Source: Blastobasis lacticolella (Eukaryota; Arthropoda; Insecta; Lepidoptera; Blastobasidae). From it: a stretch of DNA of 64,000 nucleotides. Shown in pieces: positions 28,301 through 40,300 of this stretch. Positions within the stretch are counted from its first letter, which is position 1. Every line of letters begins with the position of its first letter. The stretch is from the NCBI GenBank assembly GCA_905147135.1, contig LR990050.1:3794501-3858500 (forward strand), given 5' to 3'. The notes under the pieces are model-generated. The model was not told where the DNA came from. It ran no database searches and saw nothing but the letters and a program-made list of their open reading frames with translations. Both the position numbers and the translations under genes were made by a program.

Positions 28301-31300
28301 GCTGAAGGGTGTGGTTTATCCGATTCCGTGGCCGGTCTAGGATTCCCGTTGCCAGCGAAACGGGATTAAAAGTATATACAATAAAGTGATGTGTTTCTAA
28401 AGTGTTTAGAATTTAAAATTATAATTTTTATGTTAGTACGTTAGTACTAGTTCATAATCTTGTGTACATGTATTTTTAAACATGTGCCCCAGTTCCCTGA
28501 ATTAAATAATTACGTAAAGTAGAAACATAGTGCTTTTTATTAGCTGAAAACCCTGAAAAGGTCCTCTAATACTATCACAATAATTATTTCATATTTTAGA
28601 ATTCCGTAACTAAAAGGTAAAAAGGAATCCTATTACTAAGAGCAGACATATGCGTTCTGTGTATGTTGTCCTAAATGCTTAAGCTATTTTTTATATAGGT
28701 ACTCGATAACGTAGATAACCTACGGCCCCCGTACTACATATTATGAAACAAAGTTCCACGCTGTGTCTGTCTGTCGGTCTGTCTATCTGTTCGTTATATA
28801 TTCATAAAGTACTGAACGGATTTTCATACGATTTTCAGCAATGGAAGGAAGAACGAGGAAGGCTTAAGTGTATAATTTGTTAAGAGCCGCCCGTCTTCGC
28901 ACGCGCTTCGCACTTACTACCCGTACCCGTACCTAAACCTTAACAAATTATACACCTAAACCTTCCACATGAACATGAATCACTCTGTCTATTGGTGAAA
29001 ATCGCATGAAAATCCGTTCAATCGTTTTTTAGTATATCGCGAACAGACAGACAGATGCGACGTGGGACTTTGTTTTAAAATATACTAGTGGGCCTTCATT
29101 CGCGTGGCGTCCCCCGTACCCTAACCTACACTACACCTAGCCTACACTTATCCTACATCTACTCTACACCTACCCTACACCCAGTAGCGTGCACAGAGTT
29201 TTTAGACAGGGTAGGCAGAAATATAAAAAGCTTAATAATAACCAAAAATGCTGCATGTTAATGTTGAATCATAAAGAGTAGTTCAAAAAATTTAAATTTT
29301 TTAAATTTTTATAACGGGCGCGACATTCGTTTGATACATTTTCTACAATTTCAATAAAAATCATTTTTGAGCACCACCATCACTCCGTTGTCCCCAGTCG
29401 ACTAACCAGCGAATATTGGTTTATAGTTTCGGGATCTGTTGCCTCTCTTTTGAGCCTTTTGCAGGAAAGCCATTTCCACCTAACACTGGAAGAGTATCGC
29501 TTTCTATGGTATGGCATCGTCTCGCACAGACCGGCAAATTATGTAGGAAAAAAATGTCATACCCCTGCCACGCACGAGAAGAAGAGGCTGGCCCAAAATG
29601 CGATGGCTTGACTTTTTTAGAAGTGGCATGCATGTTAGTTAACAAACTCATCACCAAAGATACTGAAGACCTAACAAAATGGAAAAGAAGAAGTTCCTAC
29701 TTCTTTTGCACCTTTTGCACCGTTTCTACTTCTTTTTTAAGATTTGCATCCCCCTAGGAAAGGAGACCTCGGGCCGGGCGGTGCGCAAGAGCACAACCGG
29801 GATGAATGCAATGATGATGAAAATGTTCTTAATAACCTAATATTAAATTAAGTATTTAAATATGATAGTAGTAAGGAACCCTTCAAATGCCTGTTGTACT
29901 CGCCCTTGACCAGTTCTTAAATATATATTGACTGCACTGACATTTTTGCACGCCAACATTTCCGTTTGACAAGATTTGCAACCGCCCCGTTCCACCCAAG
30001 TAAACACTTAAACACGAATACGTATTTAAGTGTTTACAACATTATATTTTGAGGATATTACTATGAATAAAATTACATTTTTGTTTAGAAATCTACATTT
30101 TAGTATCATTTTCTGCTATGAAGTAGATTTGTGATAAAATTTTATTTAAAAATAAATTATAAAATCAATCAAAGATCGCAATATTAATGCGTGATCCGGA
30201 GTAAGGTGCGAAAATGATAATGCTATGTAGAGCTACAAACACAACTGACTCGGTGATAGCGTCACTGTTGTTGTGATTGACATGACATTACAATATGGCG
30301 ACACTTAGTTCCAGCTTTCGCTACCGGGTCAGATAAGTTTGTGGCACTGTACGAACATTATAACGCTATCTCTTTTTCGCATATATTTACAATAGACAAT
30401 ACATTCGCTCATACCCCTCTCTAAACAATATTATTATAATGTTGTTTTTAAGAGATCATGGTACCAATAAATTCTAATAATACTTTGAGCTTGCTAAAAC
30501 ATGATAGTTTTCCCATAGACCTATAGAGTCATCACCCATAGAGCAAACCGAAGAGCCGGTATATCGGCGTGCCCCAGCAATTAATATACATACAGGAGGA
30601 AAATGCATGGCTAACGCATAGACGCGTCGGCAAATATTCTTCATAAACTACGCTATAACCCTTTGATATTCGGTGAAAAACCGACACGTAAATATTTGGG
30701 CCATCACTATAATACCTATCAAGATAAGCATAAACCCCACTTTAATTATGATATTGACAAGCCTGTAGATGTAGACATAAGATGGTGGTAGGCTTCCCCT
30801 AAAGAAAACTAAAATGTTACTATCTGTTAAGCAATTATTAAGTTATTTACTACGTAGACTCCCTGTTCGTCACCAGTAATATTTAGATGCCAAAGCAATT
30901 TGTTTAATTGATTTCGAAATATTGGTTCGCGAATTCGACGCAGACTTAACCGGTTATAATTATATATTTATTGTTGATTTTTTATGCTACGCAGTGACTA
31001 ATCAACAGGCAGCCCACCTAACAGTAAGCAGTAAATGTCGCCAATAAAATCTATGGTTCATGCATTGCGCAAAAATAGAAAAGCGTAGGTGCATTTGCAC
31101 TGAGAGGAATAAGATGAAATGCCTCAGGCCTGTAATTGCGATGGCTGGTACCAGAACACGACAATGCAAGCATAATTGTTTGGCGGCAGAAATGGATAAG
31201 GCGTTGGTACTCACCCAGGCGGACTCCACAGGCCGATAGTGTCCTAACACCTGATAAAACCTAGGTATTAGCACTATATTTAATCAATCAAATCTTTGCT

Positions 31301-34300
31301 TGGAGCATCGGTGGCCTAGTGGTTAAGTATCCAACTCGTAAGCGAGAAGTACCGGGTTAAATCACACTGACGCCATGTACCCATGCCTCTTTTCTGAGTT
31401 ATGTACATTTTTTTTATGTCATACAGTTGGCAAAAAGGCAAGCGGGCCACCTGATGGAAAGTGGTCACCACTGCCAAGAGTATCGCTAATGCGTTGCCCA
31501 CCTCTATAACACGTTGCTCTGGCAGCAAAAATGCAAATGCCCCTCCACTGCCAAAGCTACGGTTCCCCAAATCCCCACCCCATGGAGCACTGGAAACCTT
31601 ACTCACCGGCAGAAACACAATACTATTTAAAAGAGTATTGCTTAGCTGCGGTATTCTGAAAGGTGAGGTACATAGTTGAATACTAACCTATGCTCTTACG
31701 GTGAGGGAAAACATCGTAATGAATCCTGCACCTCCAGGCGTCTGAATGTGTAACCATAATCCAATCTGGTCCGGTGCCCCAGTTAACAGGGTCACGGAGG
31801 GCAGATGCCTGTCGCTCTACCGTAATTACTCGATCTACAAAATTCTGGAACATGGTCAAGGCGGACCCCGGGCCAGTACGAAATATTTAAGTGTCTACCT
31901 ATCGGGCAATTTACGACCGCATTAATTCGGGGCTTGCTTAGCGCCAAAGCCTACTTTATAATTGTTGACATTACCTCGTAATGAAGTAAAACGATACCAT
32001 TTCACACTTACGGAACTATAAAAATATTCAAGAACTGTTGTAATTACAGGCAATAAAAACCATTAAAAGCTCGAGAAATGTTAATATGTTATAAATTTAC
32101 ATCTTTATTTAAATACTTTAGGCAACTGAGGGCAGATGTATACGTGTATGTATACCGAAATATACAAATACAACATTATACATTCGTTTACAATAGGTAC
32201 TTACATAAAAATATAATTTAAAATCTACACACTTCGGACACACATTATCACTTTCTGACACTCCTTTAATTTCATATCGGCATCACCGATAATTCTAGGT
32301 CGCCCACGGAAACTCCGGTAAAGCATACCCTTGGCCTTCTTTGGGACAATAATATCCCTTATGAGGAACTCTAAATCTTCAACGCAACGCACAAATTGTA
32401 CGTTCAAAGCGTGATTCCATGAGCTGTTCTCCTTGGCTAACTGGACGGTCCTCCACGTTCTTTGTTGAACATACAAATCTGTCGAATTTAACGTGTAAGC
32501 TTCTGTGTTTGCAGTTGTTGACGAACTCCGCATCATCTGTGTTCGCCGGTGGGGTCACATTTCTCATACAATGGCTTTTGACGCTATTTCCTGGTTGAAT
32601 TTAAAGCCAAAGCTTATCAGCTCTACAACCGCGAATTCTTTGGCCATCTATGACAGAACATCACAATTGTTGTAGTATTGGAGACGAAGACATTAAATTG
32701 ATTACTTAAGTATAAATATTTTACAAAATAACGTTTTAATATTACCTTCTCTATAAAAATAAATTATCAAAATTGCAATTCATGAAACATCTGACACAAT
32801 ATAAACAATGCTTTCCGTCAAATGGTAGCTAGGTGTCACTGTACTAGTCAAAGTACTAGAAAAGCGTCGCTGCTTTTGGTAACAAAATTACATTTCAAAA
32901 TAGTCACACTTAGTTCCGGTTTTGGCCACCGGTTCAGATAAGTTTGTGATGGCTTTTAGTCTCTGGTTTGAATGAATGATTTGGCTGTGACGTCACAAAA
33001 CTTCTAACCAAAACAACATTTTTTTAACATTATTTTCTTAGAGGTCATGGTACCAATTTGAAAACAAGGTTAAAGTTATCTTGTTTTTAAGGCTTGTGGT
33101 AGGCCCCCAGATCTCAGCACAGTAACAGCACTGGTGAAAATGGATATGTGACTGTATTATCCCTCCTTCCTGCATGCTTTTTATCACTGAAGCCCAGCTA
33201 GACAAACTAGAGAGGTTGCAGAACAGACCATCAGATTTATTTTCGCAAATATGACCACTTCTCTGAGTTTCGCTCCAAGTGGTGCTGGATTCTTATCCAT
33301 CTTCGCCTGAATGCTTGACTTTTTCCCCTATTGTACTGCGTGCTGTGAGCAAATCATCATCGAAATATCTCAGGGAACTTTTCACGTCTCAGGCTAACAG
33401 TCGTTCGTGTCGCGATAGAATGCTGGAAATATGTACCCATTCTACTGACTTTTATCATAAGTCTTTTGCTTTGCGGGCTGCCAGACTTTGCTCTTCCTCG
33501 AGAGTTTATATATACACTGTAACACGTATTTCTCGATTGAGAAATATTAGTCAACGCATGGCAGTGTGATGACTGATTCCTTTTGCCGAATTGGCAATTT
33601 AGAGAAAAATAAATGCTGGTATTGCTGATATAAAACTAATTTCCTGCAGAAATAAATATTTTTATTATGGTTGATGCCATTTCCTTTTTTTTGAGAAGTG
33701 GAGAAGAATGAGTAGGAAAGCGGACCCTTGCAAAGGCCGGGATAAGCGCTAAGACGATGCTGATGGAATTTTTCTATTTTGCAATGAAATTTCTCCCAAA
33801 AGCGATTACATTTGAGGGAAATTTAAAAAATATAATATTACAAAATACTTTATAGCTGTTTAATAAATAATTAATGTGTCAAGTGACGTAGTGCTTTATT
33901 GCTAAATGGAAAATTGCCTCGATTCAACTTTAACTTTTTTACGCTAATCAATGACAAACGAGCAGACAGCAAACCCTAACTGTTAATATTTTAATAGGTA
34001 TGATTCTGAGGTACGAAAAAGTTGTTTTGATTCTGATACTTAAAGTTTTGAAGAAAATGGAATAGAAGCGAAAATGTTCGAGTGAAAGAAAGGAATGATT
34101 TGAAACTTGGCAGGTCTCTCACAAAATGGCTGTTTACAATTCCTAGAACAGAGTCCGATATCAATATCAAACAGAAGGTTGTCCGATTTTGCTTTGTTTC
34201 GGTGATTGTTTATCGATAGCACTTTCGAGATTGTTCGTGAAAGGGAAGATTTAAGTTCGTTTCGTTATGGATAATTTTACCTTCTCTTTTATTGCTTTTA

Positions 34301-37300
34301 TCAGTTTTCTGTTATTCAGTTACTACAATTTAAGAAAATAAGTTTCTATTATTACAAAATATTACAAAGGATAGTATTATTGAAGTGTAGGGTCCAATTA
34401 ATAAGGATCAGTGAGACTAACGTGCTAATATTAATATTATTGACAATTTATATAATTCTACAGTCCATTTCCGTAAGCTACAAGTTATAGATCGGAATGA
34501 TTTATAATAACTAGATAATTTACCAATAATAATTGGCGCAAAAGGTTTGGTCAAATCTTTACATAGTATAAAACAATGTCGCTTCCGCCGTCCGACCCTC
34601 TGTATGTATGCATGTACGCTTAGATTTTTCAAACTACGCAACGGATTTTAATGTTCCAAAATAGCTAGATTTATTAAAGATGAAGGTTTATAGGGTAGGA
34701 CAACACGCCGAAGTCGTGGCAAGCCAGCTAGTACAAAATAATTGAAGCCTGGTTAAGAACTGGTCGTTATCTTACGCCTACATTGATATTGGGAACAACA
34801 ATAGCGCGAATAATTCCACCAACTCCGACCATCGTTGTAAAGTCATTATGATCGTAAGGCAGAGCAGAAATTTACTTTAAGATAAAGCGGTACATACCGC
34901 CTGGGGACACGAGAGCAAAGGGGGGGTTTCACAGGGTAATTTCTCGGAAACGGAATGAATGATTATACCTCTGGTTAATGATATCTGTGAGACGCTCGTT
35001 TAGGAAAACAACCCCACTATCTCACCCCAAGAAAAATCTACGAACAACGTAATCTAAGTTACGTAAAACGTATATTGTGCCCCCGCTTGCCACAATTTGG
35101 CTCGATATCGCTGCGAGGGCATTTCTCCGAGGATTTATGGCAACGACTCTTTCTCCTAATATTGTTTACTTCGGTAATGGTCAGTTTTATTGCAAAGATC
35201 CGTTGCCGGCGTTTATTTCATTTGGCTCTTCCTCGAGATGGCTATTCGTTATGCTCGATCAGATAATTAAAGATGCTACAAACTTTTAATTATGTTTCAC
35301 GTATAGTACATATGTTCGTATTGTAACCATTAGAAACCGTACAGATGTACTTGGTTTCTGCGTGATTTGTCCGCAATGTTTATGCGTTTTTGGTTTCTAT
35401 ATTAATGACAGAAAGGTTATATTATTATTTGTAACAGTCGCGCAGCACTCGTACCCGCTCAGTCGTCGCGGCGCGCCCGTCTATTCACCGCGCCTAAATC
35501 GCGCGCCAATACGGTAGGCTGTGCGATTTAGGCGCGTTTACTGTTCGGGCGTGACGCGATGACTGCGTAGGGTCGACGCGTATGCGATTTATTAGTGGCG
35601 AGGAATAAACGGGCCCTTGTAGTTTGTCTTTAATACTGTTTCTATCTTTATTGTTGATTATATTATATTCTTGGTTGACAAAGTAAGTTGGTTTTTGTAA
35701 GGTTAAAAGGAGGCTCTTAGTCAACTATTAGTTCTTTTCATCCTTATTAAGCCTTTATCGCTCCTTTACAGCGTAATCAATTGCGCCAAGGTGTTTGCTC
35801 AAGCGGCTTAATTATAGATTCGGCATTCGTTCTCCAAATGGCTTTTGTCTTTTGTTCGTTCACTCATTTAATTAATTTGAGATCGAATGCATTCACGGTT
35901 TAATTTTCTACGGTAGGTAAATTCGTGTCTATTATTTTCTTTGCCGTTCTCGCTGTGTTATATTCATTCTCAATTATGTCCGAAGGTTTTTGTAACAAAG
36001 TGAAGAAAATTGTGTTATTGAGTGAGTTTTTTAGTATTTTCATGTTTCCGGATGACTGGTTATTTCTTTTTTCATGTATCTTTTACATTTTCGTGTCGAT
36101 AATGGAATAGTCATGTAGAATATAAAAAATATTGATCCGCACCTATTATTAGTAATTACTAGTAACGACGACTACAACTAATCGGCCCTAAAGTCGAACT
36201 ATCCGAAAAGCCTTTCCAAATTCTCCTGGCCTCTATGTACGCAATTTAGTACTGATATTTTCCCATTGAACGGTGGTTGTAAAAATATGTTAGGGTTTCC
36301 GCTATAAAATTTCCTTTTGCCGCCCTTCGTTGTTGTTCGTGTTTTGTTCCATTCGATCCCTTGTACGCCGCCATTTTGTGTGATATTCAATACCGTCGAC
36401 AATAACAGCTCCGTCCTTCCTGGTTTATTATCGTGTATGTATTAGCATTGTGCAGAACTGGTCCAAACGAATATTTTGTCACGGAGACATGGGGTGGCGC
36501 CTTACTTGTTTGTGTGGGATGCTCTGGGATCAAAATAACTTTTATCCCAGTTGAAAAGCTTAGTTTTGTAGCGGATTTTTGTTACAAACACTCTTCTTGG
36601 TTAAGATTCTCGAGTTCAATGCATTAGAACAACAGTATCATCATCCGTATAGCAAATCCTACGCACTAGGATATAAATTTTCACCTTGAGCTGACACCGA
36701 GGTGCTAATTGTCATAAAAGATGTAGTGTAAAATTAAAATTATTTTCATGGTAAAAATCATATTGAAATATTGTGAGTACTAATTCAAAAAACTGGACCG
36801 TAACGAGAAGGTCTAGGTATATCGTCTTAACTTAATAACTTCAAAACTATTAGTCTATGGTGTCATTGTTTAGCATATATAGCTCACTGTTTTGATCATG
36901 TATATAAGTCGGGAGAAGGTAGGAGAATTGTGGTGGGGGTACTGCATTGAATGAACAAAACGCTCGCTTCAGCGCATTTCTATTCAGTGTAACTCACGAC
37001 TGACTCGTGGTTGGGCGGTAATTCTTGCGTGTATTTTTTAAATTTAGTTACAACAATCGATCTAAGTACCTATATGAAAATAGGTGTGTAATTTGGACAA
37101 TATTTATAGTAAAAATAAGGAAAAAGTGCAAAAAATATACAAGTATTTCATATATGTCGGCCTCAGCCCGTGCAAGAGCCAGCAAGAATTACAAATTACG
37201 GCCATCGTCGGAAAGAGGGGGCCAAAGGCCATACGTGGGTACCCCAATGTCCGACGCTGAGCGAGCGAGGCGGTTTCGAGAGCGTCTCAAAGCTGCCAAA

Positions 37301-40300
37301 GGACGCTTAGTAAACTACACCTATTTCGCGAGCCCAACTACATCTGCCACCGACCCCGCGAGCATAGACAATTCAAGCTAAAATCAACGTCTTGTGTTCA
37401 GAAACAGCCCCATCCGATTTTTGTGTGGCGTTTGGCTTTTGACTTGAATTTATCTCCTGCTCGAACGCGCGGAACGCAAGGCGCGATAGAAAGAGAAAGA
37501 TAACGTCGCCGCGCCCTGACCTGAACAAAAGACAGGTGTCACTCGGCATGAAAGGATAATAGCTGATAGGCCGCCACCGACCGTCCATTCAAATCGCGCA
37601 AACTGAAAACCCGATAAAGATTTCACGATTCATTTCGCAAACGTGACATCGACGCGGTCGCACGCTGCCTATTATACTGCGCCTTCTGGGTCATTATTGC
37701 GCAACAGCGATAATTTATACCATGCTGAGATGACCCCACGACATGGCTATAATCTCCGAGGAAACGACGAAGAATATGACAGCGCACCAACAGAGCCTGG
37801 GCTTCGATTCTGGTACGGAAATCGTCTCAGTTGCAGTAACATTACAATTGCATCGCATGTCAAACGTGTGATTGTTATTCAAATGACAGATGTTGAGTTG
37901 CAACTTTCATGTGAATGTTATTCAAATTACAGATGTTTAGTTGCAACTTTCATGAGTTCGAACTTTTCCACAATTCGTTTTCTGGTACTTTAGATGCATT
38001 ATGGTTTTATATGGCTGTTATATTACTCTAATAAATAAATAAATTACTATGTTGCATCTTTCTTAGTTGTCAAACTGCCTTCAATTCTATCAACGAAAAC
38101 GTGTCAAAGGTCGAACAATGATTAAACTGCAATTTAACTGGGATGATGCTGGGACTGACTCGATACCTCGACGTAGTTACAGTAACATTGCAACATAATA
38201 ACAACTGCATTGCACACCAGAATCGGTACCCTGGCCAACAACGACCCATCGTTGCCCCGACGCCACCACCACGGATCCCAATGATTACGATTCCGCCAGG
38301 ATATTACTTGGACCAAAAAAACTATTACTAACAATACGGGCTTTCTATACCTAGTATAAAATTTGTAAACTTATTGACTGAAATAAACGTTACATTATTT
38401 TATTATGATTCTTTGTCTCACTAATAAATCTATAGTTTACATACATATTCCACCAACATGTCATTTCGCTGAACGGGCTTGCTCTCAGTTTCTGTACTTA
38501 TAAGCTATAAACATGATTGTGTTGATAAATCGCCACCCAAACGTTACCCGGAAGAAATCGTTTAAAGCGATAAGGCCACCTGTTGTTTCCTCCGTTTCTA
38601 CCGATATGTATTTATACCAACTGTATCCTGTATTTATGCAATAAAGTGTTTATTCATTCATTCATTAATAATAAATAATAATAATACTTAATATTTGTAG
38701 GTAACAATTTTGTAGGTAAAATGTAGATAGTGTTTGTAGACCTATTTGCTTTCCCGTTTACTTTAGCGTAATTAGTTATATCCATATTTTCTTTAGCCCA
38801 TCGAATAGTGAAATATTTTTCCGTACAACATAGGTACACATTATCTAAAAGTTTAAAATTAACTGCCAAAAATTGTACTGCCAGTATCCTTTCGGTAATT
38901 ATCTGATTTTCTATCGGAAACAAGTTCATTGCTTTTATAAAATATTTAGCCCTGTTCCGTTAGTAGATCATTTAAAATTTTCTAGTGGCTCGTAAAGCAC
39001 TTAAGTTTTAAATGCTGTTTAACTATTTAATACAAAGGCTAATACTGCGCCCTCTGACCTCTAAACTTAACAAAGTTAGTATAGAACACGGTCATGGTCA
39101 CTATCGTGTACATAAATAACAATCGTTTTAAAATAAAAAAGTAAACATATGCTTGGACAATTCACGCAGTGCCATCTAGCTACAAAGTAAGCAAAGTTGT
39201 TGTTATGGATGCTAGATATAAACCGCTTATATACTTATATTGGCCGTGTGGTGTCCGGCAGAGTAGAATAGCACCAACCCCTTACACTCGTGGGTGTCGT
39301 AAAAGGCGACTAATGTTTTCGAGGCAAAAGATCTAAGAGTCTCCGTAGGCTGGAAAATGGGCAGCAGCGTTTTCCATTGTTATATTTATAACACTGCGAT
39401 CTCCAACCCGCCTGCCAAGCGTGGAGATTATGGCAATAACCTCCCCTTTCGTGGGAGAGGCCTTTAGTCCTGCAGTGGACTGTAATGGGCTGTGATGATG
39501 ATATACTTATAAATACACACTTATTATACATGTAACAACTAGACTTGTAGCAGAAATTAAAATTCATCATTTAAATTTCTGCTCGGCCAAGAATTGTACC
39601 CTGGCTGCATGGCAAATAACGGCGCAACCAACTGAATCTCTCAGGTCGTCAAAGTTATGTTCGATATGTCATAAAAATCGTAAGCAATTTATTTGAGGAA
39701 TTCCCTTTTTTCATGGAACTCAAAAAGTAGCTGCATTTTTAGGACCATACTAATAGGACCAAATTGGAAGTAAATGTCAAATCTTTACATAACATAAAAT
39801 AATGAGCCAATTCAGCTTATACATGAGGATGTCGGCTTCGGTGTTTAAAATGCAAATTGTAGTTTAATTAACATTTGTAAATAACGCTTTTTAACAAAAA
39901 TACGTATTTAAATATTTCTGTCTACAATACGAATACAATCCTGCAGCTAAATAACCGAGACATTTAAAAAGGGCACGAGTATAAGACGTAGACTTCGCGT
40001 GGATTTAAATAACATGTTTCCCTTGAGAGAATTAGTTGAGACATTGGGCGTTCATTTCGAGTCGACACATATGAGGATTTAGGGAGAGGATGGGAGTCGT
40101 TGGGCATAAAATATGTATGAGGATTCCAGACTGATATATATACTATCTCTAAAGCATCTTTGTTAGACTCAATGGCTTCAATGAAGCGAATTGCAAGTGC
40201 TTCTCTTTTATCTGCATCTCTTTCATTACAGTTATTAGAAACGAGATTAAATTGCAAGGCAACGTAATAAACGAGAATTGTATGCCATAACTGCTGTATA

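Noticed and set aside
29416..29757. 113-codon plus-strand ORF
   Set aside because: Its second half is a frameshifted LINE C-terminal remnant; the first half has no recognisable content.
36901..36990. TATATAA and TCAGT initiator-like words upstream of the 37155 ORF
   Set aside because: Separated by about 85 bp instead of the ~30 bp of a real core promoter; likely coincidence.
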